Assembly (NCBI GenBank): GCA_023485205.1
Contig: JAMCZX010000017.1
Coordinates: 16,767-80,766 of the forward strand
DNA from: Candidatus Omnitrophota bacterium
Lineage (GTDB): Bacteria; Ratteibacteria; UBA8468; B48-G9; DTJG01
Direction of reading: 5' to 3'
DNA: 64,000 nt
The notes under the pieces are model-generated. The model did no database searches. It was not told the origin of the DNA and saw only the letters and a program-made list of their open reading frames with translations. Positions 16,768 to 26,417 of this stretch are shown here, in pieces (position 1 is the stretch's first letter; each line of letters starts with the position of its first letter). Both the position numbers and the translations under genes were made by a program.

Positions 16768-19164
16768 TTAATTTTCCCTCTCTTCATATTTTTTCTTTAA
16801 TCCCTCTACAACGTTCGGGTCTGATAAAGTGGTGGTATCCCCGAGAACTTTACCTTCTGCAATATCCCGTAATAACCGGCGCATAATCTTGCCGCTGCGT
16901 GTCTTGGGAAGTTCTTTGGTAAAAATTATTTTTTCCGGCTTTGCAATAGAACCTATTTTTTTTACTACATGTTCTTTTAGCTCCTGTTCCTTCTGGAGAG
17001 AGGGGGTATTACCCTCTTTCAGAATAACAAAAGCAGCAATTGCCTGCCCCTTGATTTCATGATAAATTCCAACTACTGCTGATTCTGCCACACCGGAATG
17101 GTCCACTAAAGCGCTTTCCACCTCCATCGTGCTTATCCTGTGTGCAGAGATGTTCATTACGTCATCCACCCTGCCTAACAGCCAGAAATATCCCTCTTCA
17201 TCACGCCTGGCACCATCACCTGTAAAATAAGTTCCTTTGTTCCATTTTGACCAGTATTGTGAAACGTATCTTTCCGGGTCCCCGTATATGCCTCTTAACA
17301 TGGCAGGCCAGGGTTTTTTGATTGCAAGGTATCCACCGCCTACGTTGATTTTATTACCTTTTTCATCTAATATGTCCGCAACAATGCCGGGAAACGGTTT
17401 GGTAGCCGAACCAGGCTTTAAAGTAGTCAGACCTGGAAGCGGTGTTATAAGAATCATTCCCGTCTCAGTCTGCCACCACGTATCAACAACCGGACAGCGT
17501 TCCTGTCCGATATTTTTATAATACCACATCCATGCCTCCGGGTTTATTGGCTCTCCTACTGAGCCAAGCAGACGCAGTGAAGAAAGATTATGTTTTTCCG
17601 TCCATCCTGTTCCACACTTCATAAAAGCACGTATTGCAGTAGGCGCAGTATAAAAAATCGTTACCCCATATTTTTCTATTATTGACCAGAATCTATCTAT
17701 TTCAGGCCAATCCGGAGCACCTTCATACATTAAAACTGTTGCTCCGCAGGATAATGGCCCGTAAACCACGTAACTATGCCCGGTTACCCATCCGATGTCT
17801 GCGCTGCACCAGTAAAGGTCATCATCTTTTATGTCAAAAACCCATTTTGTAGTGGCATATACACCTGTCAAATACCCGCCCGTAGTATGAATAATTCCTT
17901 TTGGCTTGCCCGTAGTTCCTGACGTATAAAGCGTATAAAGAATATCCTCGCTATCCATTGGTTCCGGTCTGTAATAAACCGGAGCCCCATCCATCAACTG
18001 GTGCCACCAGTGGTCTCTTCCCTCTTTCATCGTAATCGGAAAATCACTCCTGCTTCTTTGTACTACAACCACGTTTTTTATAGAGGGTGTTTTTGCCAGG
18101 GCATTATCTGATATGTGCTTAAGTGGAATGAATTTACCTCTGCGATATCCTCCGTCTGCCGTAATTAAAACCGTTGCCTGTGCATCGTTGATACGGTCAG
18201 CCAATGCCTCGGCACTGAACCCGCCAAAAACCACGGAATGAATAGCTCCCAATCTGGCACAAGCAAGTAATGCCACGGGAAGTTCAGGAAGCATCGGCAT
18301 GTAAATTATCACCCTGTCTCCTTTGCGTACGCCTAATTTATAAAGAACGTTCGTAAACTTGTTTACCTCCTGGTATAATTCCCAGTAGGTTAAAACACGC
18401 TGGTCCCCGGGCTCGCCTTCCCATATGATTGCCGCCTTATTACGTTTACCTGCATGTATATGTCTGTCAATACAGTTATAAGAAGCATTTAATCTTCCCC
18501 CTACAAACCATTTTGCATGAGGAGGATTCCATTCCAACACCTTATCCCACTTCCTGAACCAGTACAACTCCCCGGCAAAATTCTCCCAGAATTTTTCAGG
18601 GTTTTTATTTGCGGTCTCATAGATTGACTCATCTTTTATGTTTGCCTGGCTGACAAAATTGGATTTGGACGGGATCCGACGTTCCTCGTCTAACAAAACT
18701 GTCAGTTCACCTTTAATTTTTTCTTTATGCCGTTTTTCTTTTTTTACTTCAGTACAGGAAATCTGATTTACCTGATTTTCCATTGATTTAATAGTACTGA
18801 CAATCTGTTTCTTCAGTTCATCATATCCTGCAGTCTTGGATACGTAAGTATCAAAATGCGGTTGAATTCCAATCTTTTGCATATATTGCATAAAAGAGAA
18901 CTTATCTCCAAAAGCAGTTAAAAGAATCACGGGTATCTTATTCAATTCCGGGTCATTTTTGACTTCCCTGCAAATGTCACTTCCATCAATACCAGGCAGC
19001 ATTAAATCCAATAATATTATATCGGGCTTGTATTTCCGGATAGACTTAATTCCTTCAGTCCCGTCATAAGCAGTAAAAATCCGATATTTGTCTTCAAGAA
19101 ACATCCTTGTTGTCTCAACAAAATCATGGTCATCATCAATTAATACAATTGATTTCTTTTCCAT
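16768..19164 (-). CDS. response-regulator receiver domain fused to AMP-forming acetyl-CoA synthetase
   Basis: 798 residues in one uninterrupted frame. Residues 1-125 are a complete CheY-like receiver: acidic D10/D11, phospho-acceptor D53 (LLDLMLPG), T83 and K110. A charged linker (about 130-165) leads to a full-length acetyl-CoA synthetase (about 165-798): [23 protein letters not shown] (adenylate P-loop), [25 protein letters not shown], and [11 protein letters not shown] with the catalytic, normally acetylatable K759. It would convert acetate, ATP and CoA to acetyl-CoA in the cytoplasm. Encoded directly after a histidine kinase and a REC-only regulator, so phosphorylation of D53 probably controls the enzyme; that is inference. 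No ribosome site marks an internal start for a free enzyme. Confidence 0.93.
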   Translation of the reverse strand: MEKKSIVLIDDDHDFVETTRMFLEDKYRIFTAYDGTEGIKSIRKYKPDIILLDLMLPGIDGSDICREVKNDPELNKIPVILLTAFGDKFSFMQYMQKIGIQPHFDTYVSKTAGYDELKKQIVSTIKSMENQVNQISCTEVKKEKRHKEKIKGELTVLLDEERRIPSKSNFVSQANIKDESIYETANKNPEKFWENFAGELYWFRKWDKVLEWNPPHAKWFVGGRLNASYNCIDRHIHAGKRNKAAIIWEGEPGDQRVLTYWELYQEVNKFTNVLYKLGVRKGDRVIIYMPMLPELPVALLACARLGAIHSVVFGGFSAEALADRINDAQATVLITADGGYRRGKFIPLKHISDNALAKTPSIKNVVVVQRSRSDFPITMKEGRDHWWHQLMDGAPVYYRPEPMDSEDILYTLYTSGTTGKPKGIIHTTGGYLTGVYATTKWVFDIKDDDLYWCSADIGWVTGHSYVVYGPLSCGATVLMYEGAPDWPEIDRFWSIIEKYGVTIFYTAPTAIRAFMKCGTGWTEKHNLSSLRLLGSVGEPINPEAWMWYYKNIGQERCPVVDTWWQTETGMILITPLPGLTTLKPGSATKPFPGIVADILDEKGNKINVGGGYLAIKKPWPAMLRGIYGDPERYVSQYWSKWNKGTYFTGDGARRDEEGYFWLLGRVDDVMNISAHRISTMEVESALVDHSGVAESAVVGIYHEIKGQAIAAFVILKEGNTPSLQKEQELKEHVVKKIGSIAKPEKIIFTKELPKTRSGKIMRRLLRDIAEGKVLGDTTTLSDPNVVEGLKKKYEEREN

Positions 19165-19187
19165 TTATCCTCCTAAGAAAGTTTTAT

Positions 19188-20543
19188 TTAACTTGCAGGC
19201 ACTGCAACCACCCTTGTCTGACAGGGTAAAAAAAAACTCGTACCTTTGCCAGGGATACTTTCCACCCGGATATTGCTCTTGTGTAATTTAAGAACCTCTT
19301 TAACTATGCTTAAACCGAGTCCTGTTCCCTGCTTATCCATATCCTGGGCATTCCTGCTCCTGTAAAATTCATCAAATATTTTATTTATGTCAGAAGCGGG
19401 AATACCAATTCCCGTATCCCATATCTTTATGTGAAAACATCCTTTTTTGTCTGGTACGGACTTAACATGGATGCCTATTTTTCCATATGATGGAGTATAC
19501 TTGATGGCATTATTCAAAAGATTTATAAACACCTCCTTAAGGGTTTCCTTGTTGGCATAAACAAAAATCTTCTCCATTGGAATTTCACAGGATAACGTTA
19601 ATTTTTTATCTTCTATGAAAGGTTTATATTCCTCTATTACATTATTTATTATATCATTCAGGGGGAATTCCTCTTTTTTAAATTCCTCTGAAGCTCTTAT
19701 TTTTGAAAGATGCAAAAGGTCTCTCACAAAATTAAGCAGGGACAAAGTTCTCCTGTCTGCCCTGCCGAGCATTTCTTTTGTTTTTTCTGTTATGTCCCCT
19801 GTAAACCCCTCCAATACAACTTTTATACAATTCTGTATCGCGGCAAGACCGGATTGTATGTCATGGGTAACTGTCAGAACGTATCGTGATTTTATCCTGT
19901 CCTGTTCTGCAAGCTGTTTGTTAGCAAGTGTCAAAGCCCGCTCTCTCTCTATTAATTTTTCACTGATACTGCTGGTTAAATAAACGGCTAAATACAGGGT
20001 ACTTGCCATAGCACCAAACACCCCCCAGGTATATACCCTGCTGAAAATCAGAGTCTGTCCTTCTGAAATCAAACTTCCAATAGGGTAATATGGTATAACT
20101 TTCATGGACTCAAGAATAATCACAAAACCCAAAATGCCCACTGCCAGAGTAGCCTGCATGTATGCATCCCTCTTAGGCAAAATAATGCTTGCGGTAATCA
20201 TATGAAAGATGAAATAAAATATAAAAGGATTTTCAATTCCACCGGAAAAATAAAGTAAATACATGAGCATTATCAAATCAGTGGAAATCTGGATATTTGC
20301 GAACGTGTTTGCCCTTCCATGCCAGGTATCTGTTTCACTTGTTTTTTTTAATTTAGAGTGGTAAAAATAAAAAATGACGTTAAACAAAAAAAGTGCAGCA
20401 ACACCTGCATATAAAAAATTAAAAGGCAGTTTAATTTTAAGAATGAAAACACTTGCTGAGATAATCAAAAAAATGCCGATAACTGCCAGCCATCTTAATT
20501 TTATAAACCATCCCAAACGGATATTCAGTTCTCTTGCCGTCAT
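19188..20543 (-). CDS. membrane sensor histidine kinase
   Basis: 451 residues. Residues 1-190 form about six membrane segments with little periplasmic sequence, suggesting intramembrane sensing or signalling from a membrane-soluble ligand. A short coiled linker leads to HisKA with the phospho-acceptor H227 in VTHDIQSGL, a variant of the usual SHELRTPL. The ATPase domain has N box NLLNNAIKYTP, G1 WDTGIGIP and G2 GTGLGLSIV. It lies 2 bp after the REC-only gene and 23 bp before the REC-ACS gene, so both are likely phosphoryl acceptors. Confidence 0.93.
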   Translation of the reverse strand: MTARELNIRLGWFIKLRWLAVIGIFLIISASVFILKIKLPFNFLYAGVAALFLFNVIFYFYHSKLKKTSETDTWHGRANTFANIQISTDLIMLMYLLYFSGGIENPFIFYFIFHMITASIILPKRDAYMQATLAVGILGFVIILESMKVIPYYPIGSLISEGQTLIFSRVYTWGVFGAMASTLYLAVYLTSSISEKLIERERALTLANKQLAEQDRIKSRYVLTVTHDIQSGLAAIQNCIKVVLEGFTGDITEKTKEMLGRADRRTLSLLNFVRDLLHLSKIRASEEFKKEEFPLNDIINNVIEEYKPFIEDKKLTLSCEIPMEKIFVYANKETLKEVFINLLNNAIKYTPSYGKIGIHVKSVPDKKGCFHIKIWDTGIGIPASDINKIFDEFYRSRNAQDMDKQGTGLGLSIVKEVLKLHKSNIRVESIPGKGTSFFLPCQTRVVAVPAS

Positions 20544-20545
20544 TT

Positions 20546-20992
20546 TTACGGGTTTTTTTCAGGCCAGTTAGACCATTTACTTTCTTTTTGGTTCAAAAGC
20601 AGTTTTACTTTTTCCACCAGTTCATCTGATTTGACCGGTTTATTCAAAAAATCATCAACAGGCAGATATTCATTATCCGTTTTATCTGAAAAACCGAATT
20701 GCGGATATTCAACATTTATAGCAGTAAGCATTAAAACAGGGATTTTTGCCAAAGATTTATCCTGTTTCAATTTAAGACAAAAGTCAAAACCAAGTGTCTT
20801 ATGTTCAGAGCCGAACATTACGTCAAGAATTATAAGGTCAGGTTTATCTTCTTTGATTTTTTGTAAGCCATTGTCAGGGTCAATGGCAGAAGTAATGGTG
20901 AAATTGTGGGCTTGAAGAATGATTTTCAGCGCTTCAATTATGTCAGTATCATCCTCAATAAGAATTATCTTCGGATTTTTTATTTCTTCCAT
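20546..20992 (-). CDS. stand-alone receiver-domain response regulator
   Basis: 148 residues from the ATG at 20992, which follows AGGAG; an upstream in-frame start adds 15 unconserved residues. CheY-like: acidic pocket E13/D14/D15, phospho-acceptor D57 (LIILDVM), the Thr of MLTAIN and the Lys of LNKPV. No DNA-binding or enzymatic output domain, only a short polar tail. First gene of the kinase/REC-ACS operon; it may be a phosphorelay intermediate or phosphate sink competing with the REC of the synthetase. Confidence 0.9.
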   Translation of the reverse strand: MEEIKNPKIILIEDDTDIIEALKIILQAHNFTITSAIDPDNGLQKIKEDKPDLIILDVMFGSEHKTLGFDFCLKLKQDKSLAKIPVLMLTAINVEYPQFGFSDKTDNEYLPVDDFLNKPVKSDELVEKVKLLLNQKESKWSNWPEKNP

Positions 20993-21008
20993 AGCGTTCT
21001 CCTGTAGT

Positions 21009-21058
21009 AAATATTCACTAAACAGTGTTTCCTCCAAAAAGACAATCCAAACTTATTT
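21009..21058. repeat. palindromic intergenic repeat, copy 4 (composite half)
   Basis: Left outer arm GTAAATATTCACTAAACAG joined to the right end of the inner module (AAAGACAATCCAAACTTATT). Fills the gap between the response regulator and ftsZ. Confidence 0.7.
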
Positions 21059-21059
21059 A

Positions 21060-22187
21060 CTATTTATTATCATTTCCCTGTTGAGAACCAGGTTTTCTTC
21101 TCAATGAAGGTGGAATTTTATATTCCTCCTCTCTGGTCTCTTCCGTATTAAATATGCCTAATTCCGGTGGATTAATCTTTTGTTCAGCCTGCGTCTTTTT
21201 TTTGGGACTCCTGGATTCTTCTATGCCTGTTGCCATAAGCGTTACGTTTGCCTCGTCATTTAGATTTTCATCAATTGACAATCCAAAAGCAACCTTGTTC
21301 AGAGAGGATATGTCCTGTATAGTCTGCATTGCTTCAGCAACGTCTGGAAGGCTTAAATCATGACTGCCTATAATACTTACAAGAATATTTTTGGCATCAG
21401 GAAGCTCGTGTTCCCCTAAAAGCGGGTCGGATAAAGCGTTTTTCAGGGCTTTTACCGCCTTTTTTTCTCCGTTTGCTTTTCCTATGCCGACAATGCCTTT
21501 TCCCCCGTTTTCAAGCACCCTTTTTATGTCCGTAAAGTCCAGGTCCATTATATGAGAAGGCTTGTTAATAAGGTCTGAAACAGAAGATATACACCTGCTC
21601 ACTACTTCATCAACCCTTTTAAATGCCTCCATAAAAGGTGTATCCCTGTCAACTATTTCCTGTAATTTTTCATTAGGGATACAGATTAATGTATCCACAA
21701 CATTTTTTAAGTTTTCATGTCCAAGTTGTGCATTTATATCTTTTTTTTCCCATTTAAAAGGTGTAGTGGCAATACCTATTACAAGACTGCCCAGGTCTTT
21801 TGCTATCTTTCCAATTACGGGTCCTGCACCGGTACCGGTTCCGCCTCCAAGTCCCAAAACAAGGAAAAGTATGTGTGTATTTTTAAATAATTCAGATATT
21901 TTTCCCCTGTCTTCATTTGCCGCGAATTTTCCTTTTTCAGGGTCACAGCCTGCCCCGCCAACTCCACCGGTAATTTTTTCACCTATCTGAACCTTGTAAG
22001 GAACAGGAAGAAGATGTAAAGCCTGGGCATCTGTATCTATACCAATAAAATCAATTCCATCAAAATTGGGGCCAACCCTGCCTACAATTTTTCCACCCCC
22101 GCCTCCAACACCGACAACCTTAAGTTTTATTGGTGTTACTTTACTATCTTCAAGCATTACTTTCATGTTTGTCATTTTAATTACCAT
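21060..22187 (-). CDS. ftsZ: cell division protein FtsZ, divergent
   Basis: Tubulin-like GTPase that forms the division ring; 375 residues. Glycine-rich loops VGVGGGGGK and GLGGGTGTGAGP (about 113-124) bind GTP, and the T7 loop DLDFTD keeps both catalytic Asp. Three normally conserved Asn differ: the one after the first Gly run is Lys, NTDAQ is DTDAQ, and NxDxxD begins with Asp. A C-terminal tether (YKIPPSLRRK) after a disordered linker should bind FtsA. Overlaps the ftsA stop. The first ATG lacks a good ribosome site; ATGs at codons 5 and 8 are alternatives. Confidence 0.92.
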   Translation of the reverse strand: MVIKMTNMKVMLEDSKVTPIKLKVVGVGGGGGKIVGRVGPNFDGIDFIGIDTDAQALHLLPVPYKVQIGEKITGGVGGAGCDPEKGKFAANEDRGKISELFKNTHILFLVLGLGGGTGTGAGPVIGKIAKDLGSLVIGIATTPFKWEKKDINAQLGHENLKNVVDTLICIPNEKLQEIVDRDTPFMEAFKRVDEVVSRCISSVSDLINKPSHIMDLDFTDIKRVLENGGKGIVGIGKANGEKKAVKALKNALSDPLLGEHELPDAKNILVSIIGSHDLSLPDVAEAMQTIQDISSLNKVAFGLSIDENLNDEANVTLMATGIEESRSPKKKTQAEQKINPPELGIFNTEETREEEYKIPPSLRRKPGSQQGNDNK

Positions 22188-23437
22188 TTATCCCATATAT
22201 CGGAAAATTTATTTTTTATGTTTGTTATTTTTTTTAAAAACGGGGCACTATGTTTTAATTTTTTTTCCCCGGGTTCTTTTAATGATAAAAGTAAAGTCCC
22301 AATACCGGAACTAAAAGCCGGTGTCTGATGTTGTTTTGGAAGCCCGGTGATTTTTTTTGAAATTCCAAGCCGTACGGGTTTTACAAAAATCTGCTCATTC
22401 ATTTTTATCAGTCCTTTTAATAAAGAAGAACCTCCTGTAATTATAACACTTCCAATCTTTCTCGTGGAAAACTTGTGTTCCTTTTCAAGGAGCGCTTTTA
22501 TTACGGAAAAAATATCATCCACTCTATCATAAACTATTTCTGATATTTTACCAATAGATACTTCATTTTTCAATCTTCCTGAAGAATATGGAATTTCCAC
22601 CTGTTTTTCAAGCGCATCAGATTTCTCTTCTTTCAGGATGTCAAAATTACACCATCCATAATTTTTTTTAAGCTCTTCTGCAATGGCAGGTGTCGTATTA
22701 AGAATCTGTGAAATATCTGAATCTATAAGACCTCCACCTAATACCAGTGAGTATGTTCCTACAAGATTTCCTGAAACGTAGAGTAAAAAATTTGTAGTCC
22801 CTTTCCCGAAATCAATAAGCAGACTTCCCAGCTGTTTCTCTTCATCGCTTAATAAAAGCTCAGCACAAGCCCATGAATGTGGAAAAATCTTATCAACCAT
22901 GGAGCCTGATTTTTTAATACACTGTATAAAATTCTGCAAAGGGTTTGAAAGCGCAACGAGAACGTGTATTTTTGCCTCCAAAGAATTTCCGAACATACCC
23001 TCGGGATTTTTTTTGACATTGGTTTCCTTGTCTATTACGTATTCCTGCGGGAACAGATTTAATATTTTCTGGTCAGGTTCTGCAGATATTTCCCCTGTTG
23101 CCGCTTTTATGATATTCTGAATATCCTCCTGTTCAATCTGGTTATTGGAAATTGTTGCTTCTCTGGATGTCAGGGACCCTTTAATAAATCCTCCCCCGAT
23201 ACCAATATTAACAAACTGGAGAGGCTTGTCTGTCTGGGTTTCAAGTTCTCTCATAATATCAGAAACGTACTGGGTAGTGCCTTCAAGGTCTATGACTTTT
23301 CCATTCTGTATAATCTCCGTTTCAGGATATACTACATGGCTTCCTATAACCTCAACCTTGTTTTCTCTGCCCATACCAACAATTCCAAAAATCTTATTTG
23401 AACCCAAATCCAGGGCTACAACAATTTCTTCTCTCAT
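22181..23437 (-). CDS. ftsA: cell division protein FtsA
   Basis: Actin-like ATPase of 418 residues that tethers FtsZ to the membrane. VALDLGSNKIFGIVG (residues 7-21) is the phosphate-1 block; GSLTSREATI lies in the FtsA-specific 1C subdomain; LLIDFGKGTTNFLLY and VIITGGSSLLKGL are the phosphate-2 and adenosine blocks. The C-terminal end (about 395-418) is amphipathic, ending in DIWDKW, as expected of the membrane anchor. Overlaps ftsZ by 7 bp. Confidence 0.93.
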   Translation of the reverse strand: MREEIVVALDLGSNKIFGIVGMGRENKVEVIGSHVVYPETEIIQNGKVIDLEGTTQYVSDIMRELETQTDKPLQFVNIGIGGGFIKGSLTSREATISNNQIEQEDIQNIIKAATGEISAEPDQKILNLFPQEYVIDKETNVKKNPEGMFGNSLEAKIHVLVALSNPLQNFIQCIKKSGSMVDKIFPHSWACAELLLSDEEKQLGSLLIDFGKGTTNFLLYVSGNLVGTYSLVLGGGLIDSDISQILNTTPAIAEELKKNYGWCNFDILKEEKSDALEKQVEIPYSSGRLKNEVSIGKISEIVYDRVDDIFSVIKALLEKEHKFSTRKIGSVIITGGSSLLKGLIKMNEQIFVKPVRLGISKKITGLPKQHQTPAFSSGIGTLLLSLKEPGEKKLKHSAPFLKKITNIKNKFSDIWDKW

Positions 23438-23446
23438 TTTTTATAC

Positions 23447-23505
23447 CAATAAAGTCTCAAAGACAATCCAAACTTATTTCAAACACCGTTCTACTTGAGT
23501 ATTTA
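23447..23505. repeat. palindromic intergenic repeat, copy 5 (right half)
   Basis: Right end of the inner module (CTCAAAGACAATCCAAACTT) followed by the outer right arm AAACACCGTTCTACTTGAG and TATTTA. Identical in layout to the right half of the copy at 48402-48593. Lies between ftsQ and ftsA. Confidence 0.72.
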
Positions 23506-23509
23506 TGTA

Positions 23510-24259
23510 TTACTTTTGCTTTTTTTCTACATATGGCTGATTAAACCGAAGATCAATGTACTTAAATGGAAAATTTTCTTTTTTACATGTTTCAAGAACA
23601 ATCTGCAATTGTTCAAATTTTCGCTTAAAGTTTTTGGGATACAAAAAAACATCACCTTCCCTGCCTGACATTTTAATTTTTTCAAGATTTTCAAGCGATA
23701 CAGTATCAGCCTGGAACAAATTACCTATATTATAATAATTATACCATCTTTCAATTTTTAAAAGTATCTTCAACTTTTCATCATCTGTAGATTTTTCACC
23801 TATAGAGCCGACCTGCATCCCTTTAACCACCCATCCCTTAAAATTTGAATCAAATGGAAGAAAATAACCATCTTTATCCATTAAAGCGAATTTATCCCCA
23901 TCAATCACTTCAAACAAGGGTATTCTCAGACTAAGATTAATTAATAACGTTCCGGGCAATATTTTTTTTAGACTGCAATTTTCTACAAAATAACATTTTT
24001 TTATAGTATTGTAAATGGGATTAAGGTCTAAAAAAAGTATATTTTCTGACATTACGTTACCGACGTATGCAGACATAAGAGGCTGATAGACAGCAGGTTC
24101 AACGACAATTTTTCGTACTTTAAAAATAGATAAATGATGAAAATATTTTGGAACCATGATTCTTAAAAATACGAGTAAAAAAATTCCTGCAAGTGAGATG
24201 AAAATAAAAAAAGCCCTTTTCAACTTCTTTATTCTTTCCTGTTTTAACCTTTCCCGCAT
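23510..24259 (-). CDS. ftsQ: cell division protein FtsQ/DivIB
   Basis: Bitopic divisome protein of 249 residues: basic N-terminus, one membrane segment (about 15-35), then a periplasmic POTRA domain (IFKVRKIVVEPAV onward) and a beta domain with FALMDKDGYFLPF. Sequence conservation in this family is low, but position between ddl and ftsA and the domain layout support it. Overlaps the end of ddl by 16 bp; GGAG inside ddl serves as ribosome site. Confidence 0.85.
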   Translation of the reverse strand: MRERLKQERIKKLKRAFFIFISLAGIFLLVFLRIMVPKYFHHLSIFKVRKIVVEPAVYQPLMSAYVGNVMSENILFLDLNPIYNTIKKCYFVENCSLKKILPGTLLINLSLRIPLFEVIDGDKFALMDKDGYFLPFDSNFKGWVVKGMQVGSIGEKSTDDEKLKILLKIERWYNYYNIGNLFQADTVSLENLEKIKMSGREGDVFLYPKNFKRKFEQLQIVLETCKKENFPFKYIDLRFNQPYVEKKQK

Positions 24260-25152
24260 TTTTCCACTCCTGAACGGATTAATTTTTCACATAGCCGTGT
24301 AAATGATATTCCTGCACGTTTTGCTGCATCAGGCAGAAGACTGATGTCTGTCAGTCCCGGTATCGTATTTACGTCAAGCACCCAGCACTTTCCATACCTG
24401 TCAATTATCATTTCCATTCTTGCAAATCCTTTACATTTAAGAATCTCATAGGTTTTAATGGCTATATTTTCAGCATTTTTCAAGGCTTTTACGGGTATTT
24501 CAGGAGGTATAACGTGAATACTCCCCCCTATTTTGTACTTTGCGATATAGTCATAGAATTTTCTTTTTGTCCGTATCTCAATGGCAGGCAGAACCTGGAG
24601 TTTTTCATTGCCGAGAATACCAATGGTTATTTCAGTTCCCTTTATAAATTTTTCAATAAAAGACTCCCTGTCAACTTTCCATGCAGTCCTGACAGCCTTT
24701 TTTAAAACTTCTTCAGATTCAACAATGGAAATCCCTATTGTTGAACCCGAGCTTGCAGGCTTTACCACGATAGGATATCCAAAAGGAATTTCAGGGGATA
24801 AATCATTAATTTCAATAAAATCCGGGGTGGGTATACCATAGGATAAAAGAAGTCTTTTTGAAATGATTTTATTCATACAGATTGCACTTGAAAGAACTGA
24901 CGAGCCTGTATAAGGTAAACCAAACGTTTCAAGAAATCCCTGTATTATCCCGCTTTCACCTTTCCCCCCATGAAGAGCGATAAAAACAAAATCAGGCTTT
25001 GCAGAAATAAATTCTTTTATAAAATTTTTCCCGGATGGGTCCAAAATGGAAACCTTATATTTTTTTTTAAGAGCATTAAACACAGATTTACCGGACATAA
25101 GAGAAATTTCTCTTTCAGGACTATCCCCGCCTGCAAGTATTACGATTTTCAT
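24244..25152 (-). CDS. ddl: D-alanine--D-alanine ligase
   Basis: ATP-grasp enzyme making the D-Ala-D-Ala terminus of peptidoglycan precursors; 302 residues. VILAGGDSPEREISLMSG (residues 4-21), FIALHGGKGESG, the ATP-grasp block VVKPASSGSTIGIS and the metal-binding end LDVNTIPGLTD are all present. ATG at 25152 overlaps the murB stop as TGATG with GGAGAC upstream. The Glu and Ser of EREIS are the expected catalytic residues. Confidence 0.94.
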   Translation of the reverse strand: MKIVILAGGDSPEREISLMSGKSVFNALKKKYKVSILDPSGKNFIKEFISAKPDFVFIALHGGKGESGIIQGFLETFGLPYTGSSVLSSAICMNKIISKRLLLSYGIPTPDFIEINDLSPEIPFGYPIVVKPASSGSTIGISIVESEEVLKKAVRTAWKVDRESFIEKFIKGTEITIGILGNEKLQVLPAIEIRTKRKFYDYIAKYKIGGSIHVIPPEIPVKALKNAENIAIKTYEILKCKGFARMEMIIDRYGKCWVLDVNTIPGLTDISLLPDAAKRAGISFTRLCEKLIRSGVEKCGKG

Positions 25153-26051
25153 CAAAAGTCTCCAATAAATTCTATTTCTGGTTCAAGAATTATACCATAT
25201 TTACTGAAAATCTTTTCTTTTACATTCATGATAAGCTCATATACATCAGATGAATTTGCATTACCCGTATTTATAATAAAATTTGCATGTTTCTCTGATA
25301 TTTCCACACCCCCGGTTTTTGTTCCCTTAAGTCCTGCATCCTCAATAAGTTTTCCTGCAAAGAATCCCGGTGGATTTTTAAAAATTGAACCTGCTGAGGG
25401 ATGTTCAAGCGGCTGTATGTTCATACGGGTTTTCATTATCTCCTTCATTTTTTGCTTTATTTCCCCACTATTTCCACGTTCAAGTTTAAAGATTGCTGAA
25501 ACAATAAAGAATGCCTCTTCTTTTAATGAGGACATCCTGTATCCGGTTATGATTTCAGAAACGTTTTTTTCAACCCATCCGCCCTTTTTGTCAAGAAAGT
25601 TTATTTTATCAGTTATTGAACTGATAAACAGGTCTTTTGTTCCGGCATTCATAATGATGGCTCCTCCAATAGAGCCGGGTATACCCGTAAGAAACTCCAT
25701 GTTCTTTAGGTTGTTGTCCATGCAAAAGCTGAGGAACCCGCTTATTTTTACGCCCGATTCTGCATAAACGTTTTCATTTTCAAGGGAGAGCTTTGAGAAA
25801 TTTTCCGTCATGGCAAGAATACCGTTATATCCTTTATCACTTATAAGAACGTTAGAGCCTCGTCCCAAAAATTTTACCGGGACATTATGTTGTTTTTCAA
25901 GATTATATAGAGTCTCTATATCCTTTTTATCCAGGGGAAATAAAAGGATTGATATCTTTCCTCCTGTCTTGAAACTTGTAATCTCTGAGGCAGGAAATTC
26001 AAAAAAGACTCTATCCTTGAAATTTTCTTTTAGCTCATCTTTTAATTCCAT
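25152..26051 (-). CDS. murB: UDP-N-acetylenolpyruvoylglucosamine reductase
   Basis: FAD- and NADPH-dependent reductase making UDP-MurNAc; 299 residues. FKTGGKISILLFP, FLGRGSNVLISD, FLTGIPGSIGGAIIMNAG (FAD site), GYRMSSL, PSAGSIFKNPPG (catalytic Ser) and EKHANFIINTGNA mark a type II MurB without the extra E. coli loop. First gene of the murB-ddl-ftsQ-ftsA-ftsZ run. The 134 bp upstream contain only a fragment of the palindromic repeat near 26131-26153. Confidence 0.94.
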   Translation of the reverse strand: MELKDELKENFKDRVFFEFPASEITSFKTGGKISILLFPLDKKDIETLYNLEKQHNVPVKFLGRGSNVLISDKGYNGILAMTENFSKLSLENENVYAESGVKISGFLSFCMDNNLKNMEFLTGIPGSIGGAIIMNAGTKDLFISSITDKINFLDKKGGWVEKNVSEIITGYRMSSLKEEAFFIVSAIFKLERGNSGEIKQKMKEIMKTRMNIQPLEHPSAGSIFKNPPGFFAGKLIEDAGLKGTKTGGVEISEKHANFIINTGNANSSDVYELIMNVKEKIFSKYGIILEPEIEFIGDF

Positions 26052-26185
26052 TTTGATATGATATGTGAATTTGATAATTATCTCAAGTAGATTAAAAACA
26101 GTGGATTCAATTAGTTTATCGTAGGCAGGAGAACGTCGTTCACTGAAGATTTATCCTTGGATTCTGTATCCTGGAAATGATACAT

Positions 26186-26404
26186 TTAAATCGCAGGAAC
26201 TTCCACTCTTCCGATTACAAAATCTCTATCGTCCGGAATAGAATTTTTTTCTTTCAAGTCTTCCAAATGAAATTCTATAGCCTCTTTGATATTTTCCATA
26301 GTTTCTTCAATTGTTTCACCTTGAGAAAAACAACCTGGTAAAGCAGGAACTTCTGCCCAGTATCCACCTTCTTCCGCCTTATGAAATATTACCGTATATT
26401 CCAT
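26186..26404 (-). CDS. hicB: HicB-family antitoxin
   Basis: 72 residues from the ATG at 26404, preceded by GGAGGTG. MEYTVIFHKAEEGGYWAEVP and LPGCFSQGETIEETMENIKEA are the HicB fold; the partial RNase H-like antitoxin neutralises HicA. No obvious DNA-binding tail follows the domain (ends VEVPAI), so autoregulation may need HicA or be absent. Starts 14 bp after hicA. Confidence 0.88.
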   Translation of the reverse strand: MEYTVIFHKAEEGGYWAEVPALPGCFSQGETIEETMENIKEAIEFHLEDLKEKNSIPDDRDFVIGRVEVPAI

Positions 26405-26417
26405 TTTCACCTCCACT

